DNA of 64,000 bases from Arctopsyche grandis (GCF_051622035.1 NC_135362.1:6141501-6205500), one strand, 5' to 3'; positions 32,644 through 44,489 are shown, counted from the stretch's first letter. Notes: a model not told the origin generated them from the sequence alone. Made by a program: numbers and translations.

Positions 32644-33941
32644 CTAAAAATCCCACTCGCAATAATTGACTATTTCCATTTCGTTCATCTTCTCCTCTAA
32701 TAATAATTCTGATATATCATCTACGAAATAAACACAGTTAGTTTTATTCATGAGACAAGCTTAATTGATTTTTGGTTATAAAAAAATTACCTGCATCTTC
32801 TTCGATGGGTTGAGCTTCATGTAAAATTTGCGCTAGTGAATCAGCTTTATTAATTTGCTTGAAAAAAGCGTGATTAAGTAATTGGGAACAGCTGGGACGC
32901 AGCGTCGGCTCCCTAAAAAAAATAAAACTATAAAATATGTTTTACAACAACGATAGTAAATGGAAACCCGAAGTATATATACCTTTGAAGACACAAATTG
33001 GTGAATAGATGGAATGCATTACTAAACCGTCTAGTCTCATAGACACGTGTTAAATTTTGATTACTACCACTTGGCGCACTTTCATCTTGACTTAAACCTA
33101 CAAATAAAATTAAAAAAAATCATTATATCTAACAATTACAATTGCACATTTGATTTATAATCAAAGTCTGTACCGTTCATTTCAGATTCCTCATAATTAT
33201 TTGATATATTCAAGATGTTGTGTATCGTCGAGGCGTCCAACAATTGCGGAGCATTGCCTCTCACTTTTTCAGTCAACATTAACGTCGTCGGTATACCAAA
33301 AAATGGTATCGTCCCATTACCTAATTCACAAGCCAACATTCCAATCGAGTATATGTCTGATTTTTCATCATATCCTCGCATATTCTAAACAAAATTTGAT
33401 GCAAAAATTTAGACGCCGGCTGAAATTGAAAGACTACAAACCTATATATAAGACTATAACCTGCTTCAATAGTTCCGGACTGAGCCACAGTAAGGACATG
33501 TTGTCGTGATCTAGTGGCGGTAGAGCGTGCAAAGACTTTTCTCTCTTGCCTTGATGAAGTAATGACGCTGCACTTCGTAAACCTGTGAGGCAAACTTTGC
33601 CCGACGAACATACCAAAACGTGACTAGATCTTATACCTCTTAAAAAAATATTTTCAAATCAATATAAATGACATTTAAACAATTATACGAGTGACTCGAT
33701 ACTGATACCTGTGTATAAATCCTTTCTTATGTATATAGTCTAATCCCTGTAACGTGTCTCGAAGAATAATGCTAGAAGCCTCTTCTGGAAGTCCATTATT
33801 GAAAAATTTATTTATTAAATCTCTACACGAGCCGAAATTCATCAAAGGCGTGACGATATACAGGTACAATCCGCTAACGAAGGAAGTATAGTATGGCAAG
33901 ATGTTTGGATGTTGCAGTTGACGTGTGGTCAAAATCTCTTG
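32644..33941 (-). CDS. STRAD: STRAD pseudokinase (STE20-related adaptor of LKB1), 5' exons missing
   Basis: Six exons on the minus strand, 33709..33941, 33461..33638, 33174..33384, 32983..33097, 32791..32912 and 32644..32720, joined in phase through introns of 70-76 bp. They give 311 residues from [20 protein letters not shown] to the stop. Pseudokinase marks: HRGIRSSH in place of the HRD-K-x-x-N loop (His ~77) and GLR in place of DFG (~97-99), both as in mammalian [29 protein letters not shown] and [16 protein letters not shown] also fit. The C-terminus is CEWDF: a variant of the Trp-Glu-Phe motif with which STRAD-alpha binds MO25. STRAD binds and allosterically activates LKB1 together with MO25. 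Exons for the N-lobe should lie upstream (right of 33941); I could not find them among the repeats at 34-37 kb. Confidence 0.95.
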
Positions 33942-34396
33942 CTGAAAATATAAAACTTACTATTAGACTAAAATTTTTGTATGTTCGTACAACAGTTTTC
34001 AACAGAACACACTCAAAAGTACGGCACGGCACGCTTAAATAGACTCCAGTTGTGATAGGCGTGTCATCAAGTCATTGTTAATTTGTACGATCTTATTTTT
34101 CGATAGTTTTTCCAACATTTCTTCAAATATGGATATCACCGCTGTCGACCACTGTCAAACCAAGTGGATCAACAAGTATGTGCACACAGGCCACTAGTTT
34201 TATATAAAATAAACATTTTTTATTATTATTACAAGGCTTTTCTGTTTCACTTCGCTGATAATTCAGCTGAAATTCCTACATTCTTCCGATCGGTTTGAAA
34301 CTTTGCCATTTTGCGCGGTTTGGTCAACGATGGAAATTTAAATCGATTCTGATAGTTCGACGGTGAAAAATAATCCTTGACGTTTGATAGCTAGTA
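33942..34396. repeat. STRAD upstream region with a diverged repeat X copy
   Basis: AACACACTCAAAAGTACGGC near 34005 resembles the start of repeat X (12690, 21422), and TTTCTTCAAATATGG with ATCACCGCTGTCGACCACTG near 34120-34160 continues it. No N-lobe exon identified. Confidence 0.5.
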
Positions 34397-35131
34397 CAGA
34401 GAAATGTTATAATAATATTATAGAAGTGGCTTTAGGCGTTATATTGCTGTCAAGTGACGATTGTCCACAGACATTCCTAAATAATTTTAGCATCAGTCGT
34501 ATTTGATGCTTGGTGCCCGACGTATGTCCGATAATAACTTCTCTGTTTGTTTATATTACTCGCAAAATGGGCAAGTGCATCGTTAAAATTGCACAATGCA
34601 TTCAAAAACATACAATAAACAACATGGGATACATTTTTATAAGTAAATTGATCATTTAAGTAACATATTATTCAATTAACATCGTAGTTTGACAGTTTTT
34701 AAAAGTGTCATGGCGATCGCCCGCATTCTACATAAAATTTCAGGGGTGGCACCAGAGAAATGTAAAAAATATTTTTAAATAAATGGAAAAACATTTCTCT
34801 TGGTGGCGACGAATACTCAATTATTTAAGTTTAATTCATATAATCATTGTTCATTTTATATTATACAAATTTTTTTTGAAACTATACATTACACGTTAAT
34901 TTAAGAGTTCCCAAGGACAGATAAATAAAAAAAAGTTGATTAAAATAATCGGCCAACTGAGAAAATAAACGGATTAGCCACCAACGCCCAACACCAGTAT
35001 ATACTCAAATTGTAAATAAATCTACATCAAAATAAAACTTGAATTTCTGTAGTGAATATGTGATGACCCTGATTGTATTCCGTGCGTTTTAGCGTAGTTA
35101 AAGGCGCTTCCATTATTATAACAATTCTCTG
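34397..35131. mobile_element. hAT-type MITE, copy b (735 bp)
   Basis: Starts CAGAGAAATGTTATAATAAT, ends TATTATAACAATTCTCTG. Flanks AGCTAGTA (left) and AGCCAGTA (right) form an 8-bp duplication with one change. Longer interior than copy a, shared with copy c. Confidence 0.87.
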
Positions 35132-35144
35132 AGCCAGTAGCCTT

Positions 35145-35225
35145 AAATTTATTTATTTATTAATTAATTTACACCAAGAAGGCCTAACAGGTAAACCCAA
35201 TGTGGCTTCCTGGCCGAAGACAATT
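35145..35225 (-). mobile_element. tRNA SINE 3' tail fragment, reverse
   Basis: ACCAAGAAGGCCTAACAGGT and GGCTTCCTGGCC are the complement of the SINE 3' module. Confidence 0.7.
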
Positions 35226-35350
35226 ATATAAACATATATGTACACCATCCATATATACACAAATACTTACACGTATACACAAATAAACATACATAAATAT
35301 AAAAATACGCATAAATACATATACATACACACCTACACATATATATTCAC

Positions 35351-35360
<10 letters not shown>
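35226..35360. repeat. ACATA-rich low-complexity DNA
   Basis: ATACACAA/ATACATA words flank the AT array on both sides (to about 35600). They generate long but meaningless Tyr/Ile-rich open frames. Confidence 0.8.

Positions 35361-35435
<75 letters not shown>
35361..35435. repeat. (AT)n microsatellite, ~75 bp
   Basis: AT dinucleotide array within ACATA-rich sequence. Confidence 0.97.
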
Positions 35436-35441
<6 letters not shown>

Positions 35442-35631
35442 CACATACACATACAATACATACATACAAACATTATACATGCATATACACATAAACACAT
35501 AAATAAAGATAAATTACTCATATATATAAAAATAAAAAATAGCATACATATAAAAATTAAGATAAAACCAACATACATACACATTATGCTAAATAATAAA
35601 ATTACAAAATGAAAACAACATGTGTAAATAT

Positions 35632-35850
35632 GGGTAATTGGACTATTCGTCACATTGGGGTGGTCACAAAGATAATTTTTGCCATGAAAATCGCGAATAC
35701 ACAATATTTGGCACTCAAGTTCTCGTTACTATGATAGTTATCGTTAGTATGATGGACTTTTCGGCTGCCAGATGTTCCGTTATAGAGATTTTAGTTACTT
35801 TGTGACGAGTAATTTGTGACCAGTAATCACCGAACCGTAAATATGTATGT
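35632..35850 (+). repeat. Dispersed repeat (copies 17925..18125 inverted, 12265..12384 partial)
   Basis: TAATTGGACTATTCGTCACA, ATTTTTGCCATGAAAATCGC and TTTGTGACGAGTAATTTGTG match the inverted copy at 17925..18125 for about 200 bp. GTGACGAGT-type words near both ends suggest short inverted ends. Confidence 0.75.
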
Positions 35851-36339
35851 AGCTAGAAGTCATTTAAAATATGCTGCCTGACAGAACTGTATGATGCAGT
35901 AAAAACACCAAGGCTCCCAGAAAGCAGGTTAAATAATCGAATGGCTCTTGAAAGGGGTGAGTCATCGAGCACATTCGATCTGGCCCGAATAGGCAGGAAT
36001 AGAGTTCTGGAGCGATATTCCCTCAGTTTCTCAGGTACCCTAAGTTTAAGATTACACAGAACTTCAGGAATATGACATATGTTTGACTTTCCGCCACCCT
36101 CTCGTTTTGTCAGACTTTAATTATTTCAACGCCTATAACTTTATTGTGATTTGTTTTCATTTTCCAAGTATCACTAGTCTGGGTTTGGCCAGTTGATATC
36201 AAATCAGAAATTGAGTATAGATACGGCCTTTATTTTTTGCATTTCGACCACAATTACCAGTACTGTTTTTTGTTTACAAAAATAAAGGAATTGTGTTGTG
36301 TGTATGCGCCAATAGATGGCCGATCAACTGTCAAATTGA
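35851..36339. other. No supported gene
   Basis: Moderate-GC stretch at 35880-36060 (AAGGCTCCCAGAAAGCAGG, TTCTGGAGCGATATTCCCTC) without a usable reading frame. Possibly an old transposon fragment. Confidence 0.4.
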
Positions 36340-36760
36340 TTCATGAGGCCGGTAGAAGTGAGGTGGAGTGGAGTGGAGTGGAGTGGAGAGGAGAGGAGTG
36401 AGAAGACGAGAGTGAGAGTGAGACCTGCAACTGTGTGGCGAGTGTTGTGGAGCGGCCTTCGAGATGCAGCCGTTTGAGAGCCAGTTTGTGTGGCGTTTGC
36501 AGCTGTGTGGCGCGCAACACAGTTCCAGCTCCACTGCACCAGGCCGCGACCTGTCCAGACACTCTGTATTCGCCATAGCAGCCGCCAGCTCCCCCCGCAC
36601 CGCTGCCACTGCCACTGCCGCTGCCGCTACCGCTACCGCTACCGACCCACATGCGATCACTCCAGCCGAACCAGACTCACCGCACTGCTCCACAACTGTC
36701 CGATTTGACACTCGCTGCTGCCAACCCACTACACTCCTGACTTAACACTGCACACTACGG
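36340..36760. promoter_or_regulatory. GC-rich island with (GGAGT)n run
   Basis: Clearly more GC-rich than its surroundings. 36358..36404 is a GGAGTGGAGT minisatellite and 36600..36645 a (CGCTAC/CTGCCA)n run. Overlapping open frames on both strands are low complexity. It could be the promoter/5' UTR of STRAD (it lies upstream on the minus strand) or simple GC-rich repeat; position is the only argument. Confidence 0.25.
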
Positions 36761-37097
36761 CCATCATACATGTTCTAAAATCAATTTCTTATTTATTTTT
36801 AAATCGATCCATACATCTCGGAATTACATATTAGGTGAACACATATCGCTTAAATTATATTTTTTTTAATAATGAAGCTTGCGTTTCACGCTCAAAAAAC
36901 AATTACTACGCTCAACTGCAGACACCGCAACTCCCACACGTGATCTAGCTCGCACGCGTTAGATCTTCATGGTGTTATACGCCAGAGCATCGTAACCTCT
37001 GGATATTCGCGGCACACATTGTTTACGACTCGTAGAGTTTGTCAGCTACGTACAAACATATGTACTTCATCGGCAGTCGCTAGTTATTCCGTATATG
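36761..37097. other. No supported gene
   Basis: Mixed-composition DNA; GATCTAGCTCGCACGCGTTAG near 36944 and GCATCGTAACCTC near 36987 partly recur near 37745-37860. Confidence 0.4.
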
Positions 37098-37693
37098 TGT
37101 TACACCGAATCCGTGAAATTGTCTATTACACGCATTCGGCAAGAGAATTGTCGAATGAGTGAAAAATGCAAGCATGTTGCCCAGTTCACGGATTTGGCAA
37201 ATTTTTTGGCGAATGCGTGTATTCGGCAAGAATTTGTCTGCTCAAAGCATGGAGTCGGCAAATAGACAGCAGCGCTCCGGTGTTGTTTTTTAGAACTGGA
37301 CAGCGTGGACAAGTGTCGAAGTGACAGTTGAATGAGGATGTTTAATTTAGTTTAATTTACATATTATTATGTATAATATGACTACATACATATGTTTCGA
37401 TCGTCTCATATGACTTATACATAAATTAATGCCATTTTTATACATTTTGATCAATATTTTAACAGTGAAACATATGTATGTAGTCATATTATACATAATA
37501 ATATGTAAATTAAACATCCTTATTCAGCTGTCACTTTGACACTTGGTTATAATATAACACGCTGTCCAGTTCACGCATTCGGCAAAGAATTTACGGAATC
37601 CGTGAACTGGACAACGTGCTTGCATTTTTCACGCATTCGGAAATTCTCTTGCCGAATTCTCGTAATAGACAATTTCATGGATTCGGTGTAACA
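37098..37693. mobile_element. 596-bp foldback element
   Basis: Terminal inverted repeats TGTTACACCGAATCCGTGAA and, at the right, TTCATGGATTCGGTGTAACA. The symmetry continues inward for about 250 bp per arm, including CATATTATTATGTATAATAT and its mirror. TATG flanks both ends (37094..37097, 37694..37697). GATTCGGCAA-like words recur within each arm. No coding. Confidence 0.85.
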
Positions 37694-38559
37694 TATGCAT
37701 AGGTGACAAAACGCTAACTAACATCGGTTTTCTCCCTCACACGCGATCTCACTCGCATGCATTAGGCCGAAGTGCTGTTCGGGGAACAAATATTTCCGCG
37801 GCACACAGGTTATGATGCTCTGCTATACGCTACTACAAGTGCCGCGGTCTAAACGTTGCGATGCTCTGCTTTGTGGTGACCGGAAAAGGGGTGCTGGTTT
37901 TAGGGGGGGGGGGCAGGTCGGGCGGCGCCCGAGGGCGCCAAATAAGTTAGGGCGCCGCACGACGCGCCAAAGGCGCTCTAAAATTTAAAATTAGAGCGCC
38001 AAAAGCCATACAAAATTTTAGATTAGTGCGCTAAAGGCGAAATTTTTTTCTAAGAGTGTTTAGAAAAAAATGCCCGAGGGCGCCATTGGGTTTATGGCTG
38101 GCACTGGTTGATGCACGTGCTTTATTTATGATAGCTGAAGGCAGAGTGAGGTAGCTACTCTGAACACAGCCGAGTTGGTCCCCACTCGCAGGAAGGTGAC
38201 CAAACTCAACCATGTCGTATAGCGAGCCGCCACACTATTTTTGTCGTCGGCATGGGCTGGGGGGCTGCAGCCTCCCAATATAGTAAATATGTATGCATGC
38301 TATTTTTGTTTTCTTTTGATCACCGGTATGGTCAACGAGCTATTACAGCCTGATCAATCTGTGCAGCCACCCCACTATGAATTATCACGAGCTGCTACTG
38401 GTCAACTAATGCAATAGAATTCCACAAAAAAGCGTCAAGGGGTATTTGTATGTTATCCGAGGGTGCTAACCTTTTTTTGTGGAATTCTATTTATTAAGTT
38501 CTTTTTAAACGCCTTTGAAAATTAAGACTTCTCGAAACTGCGCCACTATTCAGTGTTCT
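37694..38559. repeat. GGCGCC-rich block and TRIM LTR remnant
   Basis: 37900..38060 repeats GGGCGCC / GCGCCAAA words. 38135..38235 is a reverse-orientation fragment of the TRIM LTR (GAGTTGGTCCCCACTCGCAG, ACCATGTCGTATAGCGAGCC). 38413..38493 is a hairpin with arms AATAGAATTCCACAAAAAA. No gene. Confidence 0.65.
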
Positions 38560-38760
38560 TTGGCCGCTTGAATGCGGCTCTGCCACAAATGACCACGCGA
38601 TCCTGACTCAGTTGAAAAAACTGGCATTTGCTGTTCTTTCCCTTTTCTGTTCTACATATTCATGCGAACAATCTTTTTCGGATATGAACCTTATCAAGAG
38701 TAAATTGAGAGTCGTCTTCTTGATGAGAACCTGGAATCTTATTTATAATTAAAAACAACA
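38560..38760 (+). pseudogene. hAT transposase C-terminal fragment, frameshifted
   Basis: One frame reads LTQLKKLAFAVLSLF then CSTYSCEQSFSDMNLIKSKL, the Ser-x-x-Cys-Glu-x-x-Phe-Ser signature of the hAT C-terminal dimerisation domain. A frame change follows, and the next frame carries RLLDENLESYL, the usual continuation. The rest of the transposase is not recognisable nearby. A relic, not a host gene. Confidence 0.75.
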
Positions 38761-39651
38761 TACAAACCTGTCATCCAAACTTTCCAAGGAGATGTAGAAA
38801 TTTGGCTCTCAAAAGAAATCTCAATCGTTGTCCTGTTGATATTTGGCTCCCTTGACTAATAAATTTGCCGACCATTGTCTTAGCACGTTTTTTTACTTAT
38901 TTTATAATAGTGGCATACTTAAATCTCGAAAATAATCCATCAACTAGAATAAATGTGGGATTCTGTCAAATGAGGGAATAATTGAAGTTTTTTTTCTCAT
39001 ATCCGGCTAACAAAGATGGATGGACGTGACCCCATTAAGACTTCTTCGAGATGTATTTATTTTCGTTTTTGCTGTAGGGTAGGAAAACGTTTCAAAATCA
39101 TAAATTTTTACGCCATCTATTTACAATGCGTCGAAGCACGACGTTAAAAGCAAGTGCGAAGTGGTTTACATATTACATAACTGGTTTTTAAAAGCGTATC
39201 GCTTAAAATTAGAAAAATATTTTTAGGCTAAATTTTAATGGTTTTAATCACTAGGGCAGCCCTATTAAAAATTAATTAAAATAGTTTTAATAAAATTTAC
39301 TGTTCAGTGACATAAAATCTCGTAAGATTAACAATTCAAAGATCAGTGAGCTCATTTGTATTTAAATATACGCGGTTTATATTTAAATAATATACACGAG
39401 AAACTGTAGTCGTTGACTTGCAATAGTCATTGGCCACTTAAATTAAAACAATACACTATTTAATAACACTGAATGTCAATTAAAAGTCAGTTTCGCAGAA
39501 AAATATGTAAAGACTCGAAAATCAAAAGTAAACGTACTGCTAAAAAACTGTTATGTTAAGCGCTGTACTAAACTAACTATAACAATTTTCTACTGAATCC
39601 ATTCAGTAGCTAAAGGGATAAAAAATAAGTTTTAGTGTATTAGAATGTTAG
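38761..39651. other. No supported gene
   Basis: AT-rich; possibly the tail of the hAT relic at the left. Confidence 0.4.
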
Positions 39652-40261
39652 CAATCAGGGCCGCGCATAGGAGTTTGGCGGTCTGTATGCAAATTTAAAT
39701 CGAAAAATAGCAAATTTAAATCAGAAAAATAGACAGAAAACCAAAACGTTTAGTTATGAACAGGACCAGACGACAAGATATACTGAACGTTTTCAAGTTC
39801 ATTCATGAAAATATATGTATGTACATAGTGTTTTTACTATAGATATAAATTTCTATATCTATGGTTTTTACCCACAATCAAACATCTGGGACATTGTTAT
39901 TCCGATGACCAACCAATACTCAACATCCTTGAAGAAATATATCTGGCAGTCGCGAAGATAATAGAACATAAAAGACCTAGCTCTACTATACCTGCTATCC
40001 TGTTATTTCCCCGAATTATAGTTCGGGTGTGTTTAGGACTGCCAGGCGTTCCGGTATTCCAGGTTCGTCCCAGTTTGAAGCCCCTCGTCCCGGCATTCCG
40101 AAGGGACCTTTCGGGACAGCTTCGCTTCCCTGTCTTCGATAGCTGCATTGTTCAGAAATACCAACCTCCCGCAGTTATAAAACTGCGAGAAAATACACGA
40201 ATCTCAATCTCACCGTAGATCCACATCCATGGTTAAAAAAGCGAGAAAAGCGAGACTGGGA

Positions 40262-40385
40262 GCCAAAGACGGAGTGAGGTAGCAACTCTGAACACGGCCG
40301 AGTTGGTCCCAACTCGCAGGAAGGTGGCCGAACTCGACCATGTCATATAGCGAGCCGCTACATCACTCCCCCCCCCAGCATCAGC
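40262..40385 (-). mobile_element. TRIM LTR fragment with purine tract, reverse
   Basis: CCGAGTTGGTCCCAACTCGC, ATGTCATATAGCGAGCCGCT and CATCACTCCCCCCCCC correspond to the complement of the 3' LTR start and the G-run of 30464..31537. Confidence 0.8.
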
Positions 40386-40547
40386 GATACAGCCACCACA
40401 GTGTATAAATAATTTTAAATGTAATATGTTAAGTTTACGCTTTTTACAAAGTTTTTTTATCATTCTTGTAATATCTGTGCCTGGGGGTGCGGGGGGGGGG
40501 GTTGGAATAGGAAATGTCCCGGTTTGGATATCAATAAATCCGATGCG

Positions 40548-40903
40548 GTGCTAACGATCGAAAAGCGCCAGACAGACTGAACCACAGATTAATGACACGT
40601 GTACCTTATGCGTGCGCACTGCTCGCACTTACACTAAGCGAAATCTACCCGACGACCCGACATACCTACCCTGTATACGTTCTGTGCTTCTGATACTTTA
40701 GTTCCGAATTTTTCCTTATTAAATTATTAAAACCTCGCCAGAAAGATCCAACTCAATTTTAATAATTGCATCTGTGCAGATCGAAAGGTTACTCGTCATC
40801 TGATGTGCAATTTTTCATTCGTGAAGTCGAGAATTGCGTTTAAAGCAGCCATCCAGTTAATCTGTGGTTCAATCTGTCTGGCGCTTTTCGATTGTTTGCA
40901 CCA
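40548..40903. mobile_element. Inverted-repeat element related to 18755..19185
   Basis: Left GATCGAAAAGCGCCAGACAG mirrors right CTGTCTGGCGCTTTTCGAT. The right arm shares AAGATCCAACTCAATTTTAA and TCATCTGATGTGCAAT with the foldback at 18755..19185. Confidence 0.75.
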
Positions 40904-41401
40904 AACCCCAAAAAATCTGGCAGTCCTAGATGTGTTACAAGTTGTAACTTGCAACTGAAATCCACAAACATACAACGAGACAACCTAAATGCATTTTAAA
41001 ATGAAAAGTACGATGTTTTGTTTGGAAATATGATTTTTTCGACTCTCATTCTTTCGGCCGCCTGTGTGCGTTGCACACATTTGTAAATATGGTAGGTGCG
41101 GCCCTGATTGAATTATCTCAAAAAATAATAATGATTGAATTATCTCAAAAAATAAACAGACACGTATTTTAAAGATTGAAAATCAAAATATCTGTCTGCT
41201 TATTTTCGAGGAAAAATCAAAAGGTTGGAGACATCGTTTGATATTATTTTGTGAATCACATTTACAAACCTCTCAAGGGAAATTATTTTGAATTTATGTA
41301 AGTTGGTAGCTGTCAAATCATCTGCTTACTATTATATTTTTTATACGAATGAATTTAATATTTTATGTGTATGAACAGCGTTAAGAGCAACTCGACACGT
41401 A

Positions 41402-41472
41402 GCATCGGTGGTTCAGTGGTAGAATGCTCGCCTGCCACGCGGGCGGCCCGGGTTCGATTCCCGGCCGATGCA
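41402..41472 (+). tRNA. tRNA-Gly-GCC: tRNA-Gly (anticodon GCC)
   Basis: 71 nt cloverleaf: acceptor stem GCATCGG pairs with CCGATGC, discriminator A at 41472, D arm from GTTCAGTGGTA, anticodon loop CTGCCAC with GCC at 41434..41436, T arm CCGGG/CCCGG around TTCGATT. A box TGGTTCAGTGG (41409..41419) and B box GGTTCGATTCC (41451..41461) are intact. No intron. It reads GGC and, by wobble, GGU. Perfect stems indicate a functional gene rather than a SINE head. Confidence 0.98.
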
Positions 41473-41478
41473 ATCTAA

Positions 41479-41483
41479 TTTTT
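41479..41483 (+). terminator. RNA polymerase III terminator of tRNA-Gly
   Basis: A run of five T, seven bases after the tRNA 3' end; a longer T run follows near 41489. Confidence 0.85.
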
Positions 41484-44011
41484 ATCATTTTTTTCTAAAT
41501 TTCCTATGATTTTATTTTACAAATCAATATTTTATCATCAATCCTCTCACAATTCAACAAGTAATTTTTGATTTTTGCATGATTTTTTCCCATTTCAGTC
41601 TGTTTATTTGGCGTGCAGCTTTCATTCGATGACGTAATGTCTGTCTATGAATTGGGTTTGTATCAAATTAACTGAGAAATTCAACGACAATTCTGCCAAT
41701 AACTACACTAATGACATCGGTGATTACGACAAGATGTCTCTACCAGAGAAATGTTTTATTATAACACTACCCTTGAGACATAAAACACAAATGGCCAAAA
41801 CATAATTTGTTTCAGATCATAGACTTTGGAGTACATATTTAACTTTTTCTATGTTGGTTCGAGTGGCAATATATGTAATACATATTATTAGAAAATAAGA
41901 ATAGATCCGTTAAATTAACGTCTTTATTAATATATATATATTTTTTAATAGCTCTATTTGTAGTCTTCATATGTTTTTCATTTATTATGTTTTGCGCGTT
42001 GTTTACAGTTTTTGAATGAGCAAACAAATGAAATCGTTTTTAATTAATTATGAAATATGAATAATAAAAATTCAAAATGGAAAAAAAATATTGTTTACGA
42101 TCTCCTTGTACTGTGTTATTATTATTTTATTTGTATTAGATATGGCAGCTTATTTTCAGTTCTGCGTGTATTATATATATGTATACGAATATAAAAAATA
42201 CAAGATCCTTTCATGTTTCACTGAACAATTCCAAATTCAGCAAAGGCTGTTATTTGCTATTTTCTTTTTCACGAGAAAATCACGTAGTGATGCCAAAGCG
42301 TAAGAAAAACGGTTTGGAAAGAAATCAATTGCTTTCACTGTTGGTGTCAAATCATATTTTCAACATTCGTTTTTTCGTGGATGTTTTTTTTTAGTAAAAT
42401 TGAGTAAGATTATATTTTAATACACAAATATATGTATTTAAGTTTATCGTAAGTAGTTCCATATACATAAATGTTGATTGGATAATAAATCATCAGAAGC
42501 CATACAAATATATACAATACTTATAATTAATTGTTTTCTATGAAATAAATTCTGACACCAAATAATTCGTTTATTGAATTGACACAATTTCAATTAAAAA
42601 TATTTGAATTAAAATTTTCAATAATTATAACACCTTTTAAACATTGATAAAAAATACATACTATATATATAATATATACACAGTTCGTCCAAAAGTTTTA
42701 TATAAAATGTATACATTTGAACAAAATATTATATAATATATGGATATTATGTTATATAACATAAATGTACAGAATATAATTTAAAACACAAATACTGCAT
42801 TTATGATTTGTATAGGTTACATATAAAACTAAACATTTATTTTCATGTTTGGCAAAAAAGTTTTAGTATTGAACATTTATGTAAACATTGAAAGATTTGA
42901 AACCTAAGCCTTAATTTTAAACTACCTATACATAACACCTATGCAATTTAGATTTAGGTATGGTAGAATTAATGCATTATTACGATCATATATTTATTTA
43001 GCTATTATAATAATGAAAATGAATAATAATCTGTATCAAATTTGCACTCATGAATAAATTTATTATGCAAATTTTATTATTTCCCGTTTGCAGACTAATA
43101 ACTTTTTCATTGTGAAAATTAATTAAAACAGACTCGCAACCTTTTGAAGTGGTGAAAATTATCCGAGTGATATCTTAATTAATTAATGTGGTGTACCTAC
43201 TGAAATGGTATAACTTTTAACATTTCCCATTAACATTTGACATTTTCCTACTTTCTAATTATTAAATTGTTCACAATCAATTTATTAATTTATTATACAT
43301 AAAATTTTGAGTATACATCGCAAATTTACGCATGACTACATACTTTCTTTCCAATTTTCTGACACATACCTTCTTTAATGGGAATTGTTCTTATAATACC
43401 CACTTATAAAATATACTACTTTTTTCAAATCGAATTCACATTTTCCACAAATTGATATTTTTCGAGTTCCAGTGATGATTGTTTATAACAGAACACACCT
43501 GTATATGTATCGCTCATAATATTCTTTTGTTAATTATATTGGAATTTATTAAATTAAAATTTTCAATCTCGAAGCATGTAGATGAATTAATAAAATCGGC
43601 ATCGTGCTGAATAACCACAACAGACAAGGATAATCTATCTATGTATGTATTATAAACAATAAAATAAAATGAAGTCTATTAAAAAACCGCGTAGTTACGA
43701 GGCCTTCGTGATGACTAAGATGACCGATCAATGTTTGCATGATTGCCATTACAATTTTTAATTTAGTCTTAGCATACAGTGGATGAGTCATAGCGACAGC
43801 ATCTCACGATACCAAGAAAATCATTCAATTTCAATAAATTGAATATTTAAAAAATTATATTTTGAATTAAGGTCAATTGAGTTGATTTTTTTACCTTAAA
43901 AATTGTTCATCTATAATATATGTATTTATCGGGACCTGAAAATTTCTGAATCCGACGTTGTATGTATAGATGTACATATGTACACATGTACGTATATAAT
44001 CATTTAACTAA
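41484..44011. other. AT-rich DNA without recognisable gene
   Basis: CCAGAGAAATGTTTTATTATAACA near 41743 is a short remnant of the hAT-type MITE end. Otherwise very AT-rich, with only short frames. Confidence 0.5.
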
Positions 44012-44184
44012 ATCATACATATGATGGGCTGAAAACCAGACTGGTACAAGTGACATTTAAAAAAAGGTGGTTTAAGTGCTAAAATAATAGCATTTCATAT
44101 ATGCTATTATTTTAGCACTTAAACCAGCTTTTTTTTTAAATGCCACTTGTACCAGTCTGGTTTTCAGCCCATTATATGTATGTT
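44012..44184. repeat. Near-perfect ~170-bp hairpin
   Basis: Left arm GGGCTGAAAACCAGACTGGT...GCACTTAAACC-type text mirrors the right arm ending ACCAGTCTGGTTTTCAGCCC, with loop TTTCATATAT near 44093. Arms are about 70 bp with few mismatches and continue loosely outwards through CATACATAT. It could be a small foldback transposon or a hairpin RNA source. Confidence 0.88.
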
Positions 44185-44489
44185 ATATATCTAGGCGGTG
44201 ACCAAAAAGCCGCATGCGGTTATTTGGTATATTTAACGCGGTTCAAAAACTGCAAATTTCTCAGAAGTATCTCATGACAAAAAAAATATCATTTTCCTTT
44301 TATAAAAATCAGATCTCTTGAGATCAAAGATAAAAAAAACTTGATGAACATCGCGGGAAGTTAAAAGAATTATTGGCAGATTTCACTCTAAGATTTGAAG
44401 ATTTGAAGAATTTAAAATCTTATTTTTTAATAACACTTGCTATACTGTGCTAAAAAAAATCGCTAGCTACTATGCTAGATGCCAAGCGC
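44185..44489. other. No supported gene
   Basis: AAAAGCCGCATGCGGTTATT near 44207 is a short palindrome. Nothing else recognised. Confidence 0.4.

Larger units (their letters stand above)
39652..41107. mobile_element. Composite element with CAATCAGGGCCGC ends
   Basis: Left CAATCAGGGCCGC near 39652 and right GCGGCCCTGATTG near 41097 are inverted repeats, CAGGGCCG being hAT-like. No clear 8-bp duplication. It contains a reverse TRIM LTR fragment with purine tract (40262..40385) and the inverted-repeat element at 40548..40903. A short duplication of AATTATCTCAAAAAATAA follows at 41113-41155. Confidence 0.55.

Noticed and set aside
36331-36745. Overlapping open frames of up to 132 codons on both strands
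   Set aside because: GC-rich low-complexity DNA (GGAGT and CGCTAC runs) keeps several frames open; no domain, no splice support.
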